The notes beneath the pieces are model-generated. The model did no database searches. It saw only the letters and a list, made by a program, of their open reading frames with translations, and was not told where the DNA came from. DNA of 64,000 nt from Calidithermus roseus (GTDB taxonomy: Bacteria > Deinococcota > Deinococci > Deinococcales > Thermaceae): positions 86,905 through 150,904 of the forward strand of contig NZ_QWLA01000002.1 of NCBI RefSeq assembly GCF_003574095.1, in the 5' to 3' direction. The position numbers were made by a program, and so were the translations under genes. The stretch's first letter is position 1. Every line of letters starts with the position of its first letter. Shown here piece by piece: positions 35,400 to 43,918 of this stretch.

Positions 35400-36707
35400 T
35401 TACAAAGCCTCTCCAGCGGGGAGCTCGAGCCGGGCCAGCAGCCCGCCCTCGCGGGCTTTTTGCAGCACCAGCCGGCCCCCGTGCTGCTCGGCAATGGCTG
35501 CTACCAGGGTTAGGCCCAGTCCGGCCCCCCTCACCCCCTGGGTGGCAGTACCCCGCTGAAAGGGCTGCATGAGGCGCTCGAGCTGCTCCGGTGGGATGCC
35601 GGGCCCCTCATCGACCACCTCCACCACGGCCAGAGGGCCCTCCTGGCGGGTACGCAGCCAGACCCGCCCACCCACGGGGCCATACTTCAGGGCATTGGAG
35701 AGCAGGTTGGCGATGGCGGTGCGCAGGGTCAGGGGCTGGCCCTGGTAGGGGGTGGGCTCGAGCTCCAGCAGCACCCGGGCCTGCTTTTCTTTGGCCAGTG
35801 GCTCCAGCGACTCCTGGGCCTCCAGGGCTAGCAAGTCGAGATCCACTGGCTGCCGCTCTGCGGGCTGGTGGGTACGGGCCAGGAGCAGCAGGGCCTCGAT
35901 CACCTGGGCCAGGTCTTCGGCGGTGCGCCCGATCTGGGCCAGGGCCTCGCGGTACTGTTCGGGGGTGCGGGGCTTCTCCAGGCTCAGGCTGGCCCGGCCC
36001 TGTAGCAGGCTCAGCGGTGTGCGAAGCTCGTGGGCTGCGGCCAGGGCAAACGCCTTCTCGCGCTCGATGGAGCGCTCGAGGCGCGAGAGCATGGCATTAA
36101 AGGTCTGGGTCAGGCGGGCCATCTCATCCGTGCCCGGGCTCTCGGGAACCCGCCTTCCATACCGCCCAGAGGCCGCAATCTGCGCGGCCAGCCGGGTGAC
36201 CTGATCCACCGGGCGCAGCGAGCGATCGGCTAATACATACCCCACTCCCAGCGCCACCATCAGCAGCACGGGCAAACCCCAGAGCAGCGCCTGATGGGCG
36301 CGATCCAGGGTTTGCAGGGCCTCTTCCTGGGATCGCATCACCTGCACAATGCCGCCATTGGAAAGCGGGTGGTTGTAAATCCGGGTCTGCTGGACGGTCA
36401 TGAAGCCGCTTTTGAGTTCGACCTGTACCCAGGGCCTCCCCAGACGAAAGAGGGGGTTCCCCTCGGCGTCATACACGGTGAGTACGGTGGCTCCTGGAAA
36501 ACGGCTCTGCAGGGCGCTGGAATCCTCAGGTGAGGTGGTATGAATCCGAAATTCCGCCGCCGTGATGGTAGCGGTCTCCTGTAGCGACTGATCCAGGGTC
36601 TGGTGCAGCGCCGTATGAAAGACCGCGTAAAGCAGAAATCCGCTAGCGACTAGAACCGCAACCAGCACCAACCCGTAGTAGAGGGTCAGTCGCAGGCGCA
36701 GGCTCAA
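35400..36707 (-). CDS. Sensor histidine kinase (TCS-1)
   Basis: A membrane kinase of 435 aa. It has TM1 (about 8-30), an extracytoplasmic sensor of ~110 residues, TM2 (LPVLLMVALGVGYVLA), HAMP, a HisKA box AAAHELRTPLSLLQGRASL with the phospho-His, and HATPase motifs NLLSNALKYGPVGG, DEGPGIPPEQ and GAGLGLTLVAAI. The start is TTG 36707, overlapping the regulator stop (TTGA). It forms a system with the regulator at 36704; the signal is unknown, though neighbours point to envelope stress. Confidence 0.92.
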   Translation of the reverse strand: MSLRLRLTLYYGLVLVAVLVASGFLLYAVFHTALHQTLDQSLQETATITAAEFRIHTTSPEDSSALQSRFPGATVLTVYDAEGNPLFRLGRPWVQVELKSGFMTVQQTRIYNHPLSNGGIVQVMRSQEEALQTLDRAHQALLWGLPVLLMVALGVGYVLADRSLRPVDQVTRLAAQIAASGRYGRRVPESPGTDEMARLTQTFNAMLSRLERSIEREKAFALAAAHELRTPLSLLQGRASLSLEKPRTPEQYREALAQIGRTAEDLAQVIEALLLLARTHQPAERQPVDLDLLALEAQESLEPLAKEKQARVLLELEPTPYQGQPLTLRTAIANLLSNALKYGPVGGRVWLRTRQEGPLAVVEVVDEGPGIPPEQLERLMQPFQRGTATQGVRGAGLGLTLVAAIAEQHGGRLVLQKAREGGLLARLELPAGEAL

Positions 36708-37384
36708 GGCACACCCTCCATACGGCCCAGGCGGTAGCCCAGGCCCCGCACCGTTTCCACGAACGCCTCGCCCAGCTTGCGCCGCAGGCTGGAGACGTAA
36801 ACATCCACCACCTTGGTATCCACCTCGCTCTCCCCCGGCCAGACCCGCTCAATCAGGCTGTTGCGGGAGTAGGCGCGGCCTGGGTTCAGCCCCAGGCACT
36901 CCACCAGGGCATACTCGCGGGGGGTGAGGGGAACGGGCTGGTTATCTTTGAGCACCTGGCGACCCGCCAGGTCGAGGGTGAAGCCCCCCGGCAGGGGAAT
37001 CAGGTTGGCAGCCTCGCCCCGGGCCCGCCGCACCAGGGCACGGATGCGGGCCCGGAGCTCGCGAAAGTCGAAGGGCTTGGTCAGGTAGTCGTCCCCTCCG
37101 GTCTCGAGGCCCACCAGTTTGGAGTCCATATCCCCCCGGGCGGTCAGGAAGAGGATGGGGGTCTTGTCACGCTGGCTTCGTAACACCCGGGCCAGTTCGA
37201 AGCCCGCCTGCGGCCCCTCGGGAAGCATGACATCCAGAATTAGCAGGTCGTAGAGCTCGAGCTCGGCCATGCCCCGTCCAATGGCCGCATTGGGCGCATG
37301 ATCCACCATCAAGCCATCGTCGCTCAGGCCCTCCACAATCAGCGCGGCCAGGCGCGGGTCGTCTTCTACCAACAGGACGCGCAT
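36704..37384 (-). CDS. OmpR-family response regulator (TCS-1)
   Basis: A DNA-binding regulator of 226 aa. The receiver has acidic pocket EDD, phospho-Asp in LLILDVMLPEG, Thr in LTARGD and Lys in YLTKPFDF; the C-terminal winged helix has LTPREYALVECL and KVVDVYVSSLRRKLG with RGLGYRL. Start ATG 37384. Its promoter carries two TTTACC boxes 11 bp apart, the same design found before four other transcription units in this window, so autoregulation and control of those units is likely. Confidence 0.93.
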   Translation of the reverse strand: MRVLLVEDDPRLAALIVEGLSDDGLMVDHAPNAAIGRGMAELELYDLLILDVMLPEGPQAGFELARVLRSQRDKTPILFLTARGDMDSKLVGLETGGDDYLTKPFDFRELRARIRALVRRARGEAANLIPLPGGFTLDLAGRQVLKDNQPVPLTPREYALVECLGLNPGRAYSRNSLIERVWPGESEVDTKVVDVYVSSLRRKLGEAFVETVRGLGYRLGRMEGVP

Positions 37385-37403
37385 AGATACCTCATAGAAT
37401 GGC

Positions 37404-37435
37404 AGTGTAAGCGCACAGGGTAAAGATTGGGTAAA
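37404..37435 (-). promoter_or_regulatory. TTTACC-box promoter A (TCS-1 operon)
   Basis: On the minus strand TTTACC at 37435-37430 and at 37424-37419 (11-bp period), then 9 nt, then the -10 TACACT at 37409-37404. OmpR-family activators bind such 11-bp direct repeats next to the -10. Confidence 0.7.
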
Positions 37436-37437
37436 GG

Positions 37438-38757
37438 TCAGTGTGTGGTGCTGGCCTGCATGGGTAGCCACAGGCGAAACCGCGCCCCCCTGGGCCCATT
37501 GGCCGCCTCGACCCGGCCCCCGTGCCAGCGGGCAATGGCCGCCACCAGGGCCAGCCCCAGGCCGCTCCCGCTGCGGCGGTGTTCTACCTGGGCCTGGTAG
37601 AAGCGCTCAAACAGGTGCGGAAGCGCGGCCTCAGGGATGCCGCCGCCGGTGTCCTCCACCTCCACCAGCGCCTCGGCCCCCAGCTGGCGCAGGGTCACCC
37701 ATACCTCGCCCGCCGGGGTGAACTTGAGGGCATTTTCCAGCAGGTTGCGCAGGGCCAGCCCCAGGGCCAGCCGATCCCCGGTGGCCAGGAGCGGCCTTTC
37801 AGGCAGGCTGACCCGGAGCGCAAGCCCCTTGGCCTCGAACAGGGGGAGGAGGTCTTCCGCCACTTCGGCAGCCAACTCGTTCAGGGCTACCCTTTCCCGC
37901 GCCAGCCCCTGCCCGGCCTCGGCCCGAACCAGTTGCAGCAGCTTTTCCACCAGGGCCAGCAGGCGCTGGGTGGAGCGGTAGGCCGAGTCCAGGGCCTGCG
38001 CCACCTGGGGGTCGTGGTTTTTCTCCTGGGCCTGCTCGAGCCGCCCCAAGAGCACCGTCAGGGGGGTGCGCAGCTCGTGGGCGGCATCCTGGGTGAAGCG
38101 GCGCTCGTTTTCGATGAGCTGGCCCAGGCTGGCCAGCAGGGCGTTGAAGGCCTGGCTCAGGGTGAAGAGTTCGTCGCGGGCCACGGGCAACGGCAGGGGG
38201 CGGTTCCAGCTCCGGCTCTGGGCCCGCTCCCGCGCCGCCAGGGTCAGGGTACGTACCGGACGGAGGGCCCGCCCCACCAGGAAGTAGCCCAGCGCCAGGG
38301 CCAGTCCCAGGGCCGCGGGAAACACCCAGAAGAGCACGCGCTCGAGGGCCCGCAGGCTGGCCTCGAGGCCCGCCAGGAGCCGCCCGGCCAGCAACATCCC
38401 CCCGTCTACCCGCGTTCCGCAGAAACGAAAACCGGTTGCCGCAAAGCACCCCACCCGTGGCGCAGGTGGGGGGTGGGGGGCGCGCCCCAGGCCCTCGGCC
38501 AGGCCCTTTGGGCCATAGAGCAGCAAGACCATATCGGGCGGGAGCTTTGGCAGGAGTTCGCCCTCCTGGCTGAACCCGAGCCGCCCGTTGTCGCTGTTGA
38601 CCCAGGGCTGGGCCAGCACCAGCGCCTCCTGCAAACGCTGATCTAGCTCGGCCTGCAGGATGCGGGCCAGGCCCAGGCGCAGCCCCAACCCCGCTAGCAG
38701 CAAGACCCCGGCCACCAGCAGGGTGTAGAAGAGGGTCAGGCGCAGGCGGAGGCTCAT
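37438..38757 (-). CDS. Sensor histidine kinase (TCS-2)
   Basis: A 439-aa membrane kinase. It has TM1 (TLFYTLLVAGVLLLAGLGLRLGL), a periplasm-side sensor with Cys pair (VGCFAATGFRFCGTR), TM2 (VFPAALGLALALGYFLVG), HAMP, and HisKA with AAHELRTPLTVLLGRLEQ. ATPase motifs are NLLENALKFTPAG, DTGGGIPEAALPHLF and GSGLGLALVAAI. ATG 38757 overlaps the regulator stop. It is closely related in layout to TCS-1, suggesting an old duplication. Confidence 0.92.
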   Translation of the reverse strand: MSLRLRLTLFYTLLVAGVLLLAGLGLRLGLARILQAELDQRLQEALVLAQPWVNSDNGRLGFSQEGELLPKLPPDMVLLLYGPKGLAEGLGRAPHPPPAPRVGCFAATGFRFCGTRVDGGMLLAGRLLAGLEASLRALERVLFWVFPAALGLALALGYFLVGRALRPVRTLTLAARERAQSRSWNRPLPLPVARDELFTLSQAFNALLASLGQLIENERRFTQDAAHELRTPLTVLLGRLEQAQEKNHDPQVAQALDSAYRSTQRLLALVEKLLQLVRAEAGQGLARERVALNELAAEVAEDLLPLFEAKGLALRVSLPERPLLATGDRLALGLALRNLLENALKFTPAGEVWVTLRQLGAEALVEVEDTGGGIPEAALPHLFERFYQAQVEHRRSGSGLGLALVAAIARWHGGRVEAANGPRGARFRLWLPMQASTTH

Positions 38758-39410
38758 CCCAGCAATTTATAGCCCAGCCCGCGCTGGGTCTCGATGGCCT
38801 CCGGAGCTAGCTTCTGGCGCAGGCGGGAGATGTAGGGGTCCAGGCTGCGCGGGTCAATGCTGGCCTCGCCCGGCCAGACGTGTTCCAGCAACAGCTCGCG
38901 GGGATAGAACTCCCCAGGGTGCAGGGCCAGGAACTCCAGGATCAGCCACTCCTTGGCGGAGAGCTCGAGCGCCGCCCCGTTCCACCAGGCCTGTTTGGCC
39001 TTGAGATCGAGGGTGAGCCGTCCCACCTCGACCCGGTTCTGGGCCACCCCCTTGGAGCGGCGCAGCAGGGCCCGCACCCGCGCCCGCAGCTCGCGCAAGT
39101 GAAAGGGCTTGACCAGGTAGTCGTCGGCCCCGGCCTCCAGGCCGCGCACCCGGTCGTCCAGGCCGTCGCGGGCGGTCAGCATCAGTACCGGAAGCCCGTC
39201 CCCGCGCCCCCGCAGGTGCTCCAGCAGGCTGAAGCCGTCCCGCCGGGGCAGGCCCACGTCCAGCACCACCAGGTCGTAGGGAAAGCCTTCCAGCAGCCCC
39301 TGGGCTTCCGCGCCATCCTGGGCCCAGTCCACCGCGTAGGGCTCGGCCTCGAGGGTCTCCTTGACCAGCGCCCCCACCTCGGGGTCATCTTCGACCAGGA
39401 GGATCCGCAT
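38754..39410 (-). CDS. OmpR-family response regulator (TCS-2)
   Basis: A 218-aa regulator with receiver (VEDDPEVGALV, phospho-Asp in LVVLDVGLPRRDG, LTARDGLDD, YLVKPFHLRELRAR) and winged helix (LSAKEWLILEFLAL, DPRSLDPYISRLRQKL, RGLGYKLLG). ATG 39410 lies seven bases after the PAP2 stop, so PAP2, regulator and kinase are one operon. No TTTACC pair is seen upstream of PAP2, so this system is probably not in the same regulon as TCS-1. Confidence 0.92.
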   Translation of the reverse strand: MRILLVEDDPEVGALVKETLEAEPYAVDWAQDGAEAQGLLEGFPYDLVVLDVGLPRRDGFSLLEHLRGRGDGLPVLMLTARDGLDDRVRGLEAGADDYLVKPFHLRELRARVRALLRRSKGVAQNRVEVGRLTLDLKAKQAWWNGAALELSAKEWLILEFLALHPGEFYPRELLLEHVWPGEASIDPRSLDPYISRLRQKLAPEAIETQRGLGYKLLG

Positions 39411-39417
39411 AGCACCC

Positions 39418-40071
39418 CTACCGCGCCCTTTTGGCCCAGCGGTACCAGAGCGCCACACCCCCCACCCACAGGAAGCTCAGGGCCCAGCCCGCCAGCACGT
39501 CCGATGGGTAGTGCACCTGCAGGTAGAGCCGCGAAAGGCCCACCAGCAAGGCCCAGGGCAGCCCCAGGCCCAGCACCCAGCGGGCCAGGCGGGGATGGCC
39601 GGGCGCGAGCAGGGCATACAGGGCCAGCACCAGGGCCAGGCTGGCCATGGTGTGGCCAGAGGGAAAACTGTAGTCATGCTCCGGGGTGAGCTGCGGAAAG
39701 AGCTGGGGCCGGGTACGGGCAAAGAAGAGCTTGGAACCCAGGTTCAGGAGCATAGCCCCGCCGAAACCCAGGGCAAAAAGGGGCCAGTCCAACCGCCTCC
39801 GAAAGGCCATCAGCAAAACGAGCAAGGCTAGTCCGCCCGCCACCGGGGCCGAGGCCGAACCGGTAAAGGCCAGGGCCAGGCCGTTCCAGAAATCGCTTTG
39901 CTGCGCATGAAAAAAGGCCAGGATGGGCGCATCGAAGAAAAAGCCCTCCCGCTCGTACACATCCTCGGCCAGGCCCACAAAGGCCAGAAGGCTCAGAAAC
40001 AGGAGGGCCAGTAGCCAGAGCGGGGCCAGGCGAAGGCCTTGCCGGAAAAAGTGATAAATGGGTCGGGTCAT
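39418..40071 (-). CDS. PAP2-family membrane phosphatase
   Basis: An integral membrane lipid phosphatase, 217 aa, likely acting on undecaprenyl pyrophosphate, phosphatidic acid or phosphatidylglycerol phosphate. The three active-site motifs are present: KLFFARTRP, PSGH and SRLYLQVHYPSDVLAG. About six hydrophobic segments are visible. ATG 40071 is preceded by AAAGGAGCATCC. Co-transcription with TCS-2 suggests that system senses an envelope lipid or antibiotic signal; inference. Confidence 0.9.
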   Translation of the reverse strand: MTRPIYHFFRQGLRLAPLWLLALLFLSLLAFVGLAEDVYEREGFFFDAPILAFFHAQQSDFWNGLALAFTGSASAPVAGGLALLVLLMAFRRRLDWPLFALGFGGAMLLNLGSKLFFARTRPQLFPQLTPEHDYSFPSGHTMASLALVLALYALLAPGHPRLARWVLGLGLPWALLVGLSRLYLQVHYPSDVLAGWALSFLWVGGVALWYRWAKRAR

Positions 40072-40129
40072 CCTGGATGCTCCTTTGGGGTTCAGGGTGT
40101 GGTCCCGGGGTTCTTGTACTCCGCGCTGT

Positions 40130-40855
40130 TTATCGAGCCTGGGAAGAAAGCAGCTCCGACACCGTAACAAATGCAAACCCTCGAGCTTTCAGAGCGGGAA
40201 TTAACCTCTGCAGCGCCGGTATTGTCGCCGGTAGGCGCGGCCCGCCCTGCCCGTGCAAAACTATGATGGAACCGTTTTGCACCCGGCTTAGCACGTTGCG
40301 TACGATGACGTCGGGGTTGGTCTGCCCGCCATCTTCGCCTGCTGCGTCCCAGTGCACCACCCGCAGCCCCAGCCGCGCCGCCAGGGCCAGGTCGTCGGGG
40401 GTGTAGCAGCCTCCAGGAAAGCGAAAGTAGCTGCTCCTGGCCCCAAGCTGCGCCAGCAAGCGCTGGGTCTTCAGTATCTCCTCGGCTTTCTTAGCAGGTT
40501 CCACGCTGGGAAGGCCATAGCAGGGCTGGGCAAAGCCCGGGTGGCTGTAGCTGTGGTTTGCCAGCTCGAAGAGGGGGTTCTGAGCGAGCTTCCGGGCCTG
40601 CTCGGGGTAGGTCTCTATCCACAGGCCCGTCAAGAAAAAGGTGGTCTTGACCTGGTTTTGCTCGAGCAGCCGGTACAGCTCCGTGGGATTGTAGCTTTTG
40701 ACCCGGCCCGTCTTGAGGTTTTGCCACATGCCATGGGTCATATCGGTATCGAAGGTCAGGGCCACCCGTGGGGCCTGGCGGGGGCCGTGGGTGATTGGGG
40801 CTGGGGCGGCCCATCCCAGCCCCAACAGCAAAACCGCCAGCGCCCACCCTCTCAC
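40130..40855 (-). CDS. Polysaccharide deacetylase (NodB/CE4 domain), exported
   Basis: A metal-dependent N- or O-deacetylase of peptidoglycan or other polysaccharide, 241 aa. It has a signal peptide (RGWALAVLLLGLGWAAPAP) and NodB motifs: TFDTD (motif 1), HSYSHPG (motif 2), RFPGG (motif 3), HWDAAGEDG (motif 4) and VLHGQGG (motif 5). GTG 40855 overlaps the stop of the beta-propeller gene (GTGA), so the two are coupled and both under promoter B. Confidence 0.9.
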   Translation of the reverse strand: MRGWALAVLLLGLGWAAPAPITHGPRQAPRVALTFDTDMTHGMWQNLKTGRVKSYNPTELYRLLEQNQVKTTFFLTGLWIETYPEQARKLAQNPLFELANHSYSHPGFAQPCYGLPSVEPAKKAEEILKTQRLLAQLGARSSYFRFPGGCYTPDDLALAARLGLRVVHWDAAGEDGGQTNPDVIVRNVLSRVQNGSIIVLHGQGGPRLPATIPALQRLIPALKARGFAFVTVSELLSSQAR

Positions 40856-42027
40856 CGCGTCACCCCCGTATGCCCCAGGGAGTACCGGCCCGGCTGAGGA
40901 TAGACCGCCAGCCCATGGGGCCCCTGCCCCACCTTGATGCGGTGGGTCAGCCCGCCTTTGACCGGGTCGGTGTTGAAGACATAGACCTCGCCGTGGTAGC
41001 GCCCGGAAAGCCAGAGCTCCTTGCCATCGGCGGTAACCCCACCCATATCCGGGCTGCCGCCGCCGGGAATCCACCACTTGACCACCAGCTTGCGGGTAGC
41101 GAACTCGAGCACGCTCACCGAGCCTTCCCCGCGGTTGGAGATGTAGAGATAGTGGGTATCGCGGCTGGGGTAGAGCCCATGGGCGCCTTTTCCGGTTGGG
41201 ATGAAACCTAGCCGCACCAACCTTTCCCCATCAATGAGGTGCACACCCCCTGCGTCCATATCGGCCACGTAGAAGATCCGCCCGTCGGGCGAGAGTTTGA
41301 CGTCCTGGGGCATCCCTCCCAGGTGCAGCTTACCCAGCACCTTTTGGGCCGCTGCGTCAATCTTGAGCAGGTCTCCACTGAACTCACACGCGGCGATCAG
41401 TATGCGTCCGTCGGCACTATAGTCCATGTGGTTGATCCCTTTGCAGGGAACCTTGAGCGAGCTTTTGCGCTGCCAGGTCTGGGGATCGTAGAAGTCGAGC
41501 CTTTGCTTGACCTCGGCCACTACCAGCGCGTATTTTCCATCGGGTGTGAAGTAGAGGTTGTAGGGGTCGGGAATCCGGATGCGAGGCCCGGGCTTTCCGG
41601 TCTGGGGATCTATGGGAATGATGGTCTGGCCCACGTCGTTCACCACGTAGAGGGTCTTGAAGTCGTAGGCCGGCACCACGTGCTGGGGCACAGCGTCCAC
41701 CGGATAGCTGTCCACCACCCGGTAGATCTTGGGGTCTATCAGGTAGAGCCGGTTGCCCTTCCCGTCGGGCACATAGACCCGCTCGAGGAAACCCCTTACC
41801 GCTGGGGCCAGCATTCCGGCCTGGGTAAAGGCATAGATGTTGTTGGGGTCATACGGAGGCATCCCTGGCAGGCCCGTCCGTAAGGCAGAGGATGGGTTGG
41901 AGAGGGAGCTCGAGGGCTGCGGCTGTGGCGGGGTGGCGGTCGTTGCCTGAGGCCGCGATTGGCACCCCACCAGCCCGAGGGCAAATATCAATCCACCGAT
42001 TATTGGCCAAACGAGCCCCTTAGGCAT
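40852..42027 (-). CDS. YVTN-type beta-propeller lipoprotein
   Basis: A secreted lipoprotein of 391 aa with lipobox LGLVGC, a Thr/Pro/Gln/Ser-rich linker, and a seven-bladed propeller of YVTN repeats (VYVPDGKGNRLYLIDP, LYVVNDVGQTIIPIDP, YLYISNRGEGSVSVLEF, GRYHGEVYVFNTDP). Such propellers bind partners or substrates at the cell surface; no catalytic motif is seen. ATG 42027 follows GAGGT; ATG 42045 is possible but overlaps the -10 of promoter B. It is coupled to the deacetylase gene. Confidence 0.85.
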   Translation of the reverse strand: MPKGLVWPIIGGLIFALGLVGCQSRPQATTATPPQPQPSSSLSNPSSALRTGLPGMPPYDPNNIYAFTQAGMLAPAVRGFLERVYVPDGKGNRLYLIDPKIYRVVDSYPVDAVPQHVVPAYDFKTLYVVNDVGQTIIPIDPQTGKPGPRIRIPDPYNLYFTPDGKYALVVAEVKQRLDFYDPQTWQRKSSLKVPCKGINHMDYSADGRILIAACEFSGDLLKIDAAAQKVLGKLHLGGMPQDVKLSPDGRIFYVADMDAGGVHLIDGERLVRLGFIPTGKGAHGLYPSRDTHYLYISNRGEGSVSVLEFATRKLVVKWWIPGGGSPDMGGVTADGKELWLSGRYHGEVYVFNTDPVKGGLTHRIKVGQGPHGLAVYPQPGRYSLGHTGVTR

Positions 42028-42043
42028 AGAAAACCTCGCAGAC

Positions 42044-42075
42044 ATCTTGGGTAGTTTGGGTAAAGCTTTGGTAAA
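42044..42075 (-). promoter_or_regulatory. TTTACC-box promoter B (propeller-deacetylase operon)
   Basis: On the minus strand TTTACC at 42075-42070 and 42064-42059 (11-bp period), then 9 nt, then CAAGAT at 42049-42044 as a weak -10. Transcription would start about ten bases before the ATG 42027 ribosome site. Confidence 0.6.
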
Positions 42076-42127
42076 TGCCCGCCGGGTGGGCCGCCCTCGA
42101 GCAGCCCACCCGTTGCGGTGAGGGGGT

Positions 42128-42514
42128 TTAGTCGTTTTCACCCTCGCTTTCGCCGTCGTTATCCTCCTCGGCTCCAACGGCCTCCTGGTGCAGCACCTTG
42201 CCGTTGCCCGCGTCTACCTTGACCTCCTGCCCGGCGATGACCACCTCCCAGACCAGGTAGCCGTTTTCCACTCCAAGCTTGACCTTGGTGGGGGTAGCGG
42301 TGCTGTTCAGCGCCGCCTGGGCGGCCTTGATGGCATCCTGCATGGAGACCTTGGCCATGGCCTGGTACTGCTGGGCGCTCAGGTTCTCCTGAACCCGCAG
42401 GCTGCCGGTATAGCTGGGGTGCTGGGTGCCGCTCTGCCCGGTCTGTTGGGCAAATGCTGCCAGGCTCAAGAGGGCCGATGCCGCCAGCAAGATTGCTTTT
42501 CCGTACCGTTTCAT
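42128..42514 (-). CDS. Exported PepSY-domain protein with acidic tail
   Basis: A 128-aa protein with a Sec signal peptide (KAILLAASALLSLAAFAQ). The PepSY domain starts QYQAMAKVSMQDAIKAAQAAL and ends VWEVVIAGQEVKVDAGNGKVLH. The last 17 residues are almost all Glu/Asp/Gly/Asn (AEEDNDGESEGEND), which could bind divalent metal. PepSY proteins often sit beside two-component systems and may act as protease inhibitors or accessory sensors. ATG 42514 follows AAGGAGG. Confidence 0.85.
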   Translation of the reverse strand: MKRYGKAILLAASALLSLAAFAQQTGQSGTQHPSYTGSLRVQENLSAQQYQAMAKVSMQDAIKAAQAALNSTATPTKVKLGVENGYLVWEVVIAGQEVKVDAGNGKVLHQEAVGAEEDNDGESEGEND

Positions 42515-42719
42515 CTTTTCCTCCTTGTCGGGCTCCTGCCCGGACGTGCCCAAGGTAGCCTGCGTACCTTGCAGGAAGGTTGCAGCGCCTGAGGGTTGGA
42601 TGAAAGCCACCCAGAGCGCACTACGGGCGGCGTGCTCGAGCGCTCGAAAACCCGCCAGTTTCACGTACAGACAAGCACGCTCTACCCCATCTTCTTGAGC
42701 TAAACCCAACTTCCCGGCC

Positions 42720-42762
42720 ATTACCGTTTCTTTACCAAACCTTTAGCCATGGCCCCTAGCCT
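42720..42762 (+). promoter_or_regulatory. TTTACC-box promoter C (PerM gene)
   Basis: Three boxes at an exact 11-bp period, ATTACC 42720, TTTACC 42731 and TTTAGC 42742, are followed by 9 nt and the -10 TAGCCT (42757-42762), which ends five bases before GTG 42768. Confidence 0.7.
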
Positions 42763-42767
42763 GAGGT

Positions 42768-43868
42768 GTGCTCGAGGGTCTGGTGGTCTTGTGGAAAAAC
42801 CCCTACGTGCGAGGGCTAACCGGGCTATTGCTGCTCCTGCTGGCAGCCCGTTTCCTGTACCTGACTGCCGATCTGTGGGGGATTCTGCTGGGGGCTTTGT
42901 TGCTGGCGGCCCTGGTGCGCCCGCTGGTAGACCGGCTCGAGGGCCTCCGGCTGCCCCGTAGCCTTGCCCTGGGGGTGACTCTGCTGCTTCTGAGCCTGGG
43001 GCTTGGTCTGCTGGGGGTAGAGCTGGTGCGGGTCGCCGAGCAACTGGCCCAGTACGCCGCCACACTGCCCGGCGCGGCAGGCCATCTGGCCGACTGGTGG
43101 AACCGCTTACCCGGATGGCTGCACGCCTCTGGCCTGCCCCTCTGGCTGGTGGGAGCCCTCGAGCAAGCCTATGGCAGCCTGGGGCAGCTCTTGCAGGGCC
43201 TCTCCGCCGAGCTAATCCCGCGGCTGGGCAGTTTCGCCCAGAGCGGGCTGGTTCCGGCCCTGACCCTGCTGTTTGGCGGGGCGGTCAAGCTGGCGGCTTT
43301 TGTGGTGCTCTTTATCTACCTGCTGGCCGACGGCCCTCGCATGGGCCGGAGCCTGCTCCAGCGGTTGCCGATGTCCGGGCGGGCCTGGGCCGAGCGGAGG
43401 GTGGGTTACCTCGAGCGGGCCGTGATGGGCTACTTCCGGGGACAACTGCTGGTAGCCCTCAGCCTGGGGGTGCTGGTGGGGCTGGGCCTGGGCCTGCTGG
43501 GAGTGCCGCTGGCTTTACCGCTGGGCATGCTGGTGGGGGTTCTGGAGCTCATTCCCTACCTGGGCCTGGCCCTGGGCGCGGTGATGGTGGTGTTTGCCGC
43601 CCTCCCGCTGGGGGGGCTGATGGTGCTCAAGGCTTTGTTGGTGCTGTTGGGTGCGGCCCAGCTTGAGGGGCACCTGCTGGCCCCTCTGTTGGTGGGGCAG
43701 AGCACCTCGCTGCACCCGGTCACGGTGCTGCTGGCCCTGCTACTTGGAGAACGGCTGGCCGGGGTGCTGGGGATGTTGGTGGCGGTACCGCTGACCGCGG
43801 CCCTAAAGCTCTGGCTCGAGGACTTCTGGCCCTGGCCGCCATTACGTCAAGATAAGGGTGTCAGGTAG
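42768..43868 (+). CDS. AI-2E/PerM-family permease
   Basis: A polytopic membrane protein of 366 aa with about seven helices. The family pattern is visible: two N-terminal helices (LTGLLLLLLAARFLYL, GILLGALLLAALVRPLVDRLE), an extracellular amphipathic region, then VFLIYLLADGPRM-like VVLFIYLLADGPRMGRSLL and [32 protein letters not shown]. Members range from AI-2 exporters to Na+/H+ antiporters, so the substrate is open. GTG 42768 fits the leaderless -10 at 42757. It shares promoter architecture with the CPA2 antiporter at 62152. Confidence 0.88.
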   Translation: MLEGLVVLWKNPYVRGLTGLLLLLLAARFLYLTADLWGILLGALLLAALVRPLVDRLEGLRLPRSLALGVTLLLLSLGLGLLGVELVRVAEQLAQYAATLPGAAGHLADWWNRLPGWLHASGLPLWLVGALEQAYGSLGQLLQGLSAELIPRLGSFAQSGLVPALTLLFGGAVKLAAFVVLFIYLLADGPRMGRSLLQRLPMSGRAWAERRVGYLERAVMGYFRGQLLVALSLGVLVGLGLGLLGVPLALPLGMLVGVLELIPYLGLALGAVMVVFAALPLGGLMVLKALLVLLGAAQLEGHLLAPLLVGQSTSLHPVTVLLALLLGERLAGVLGMLVAVPLTAALKLWLEDFWPWPPLRQDKGVR

Positions 43869-43918
43869 CGACCCGACATACCGTCCAGGCCACCCCGCAA
43901 TGTAATGGAGGTTTACGC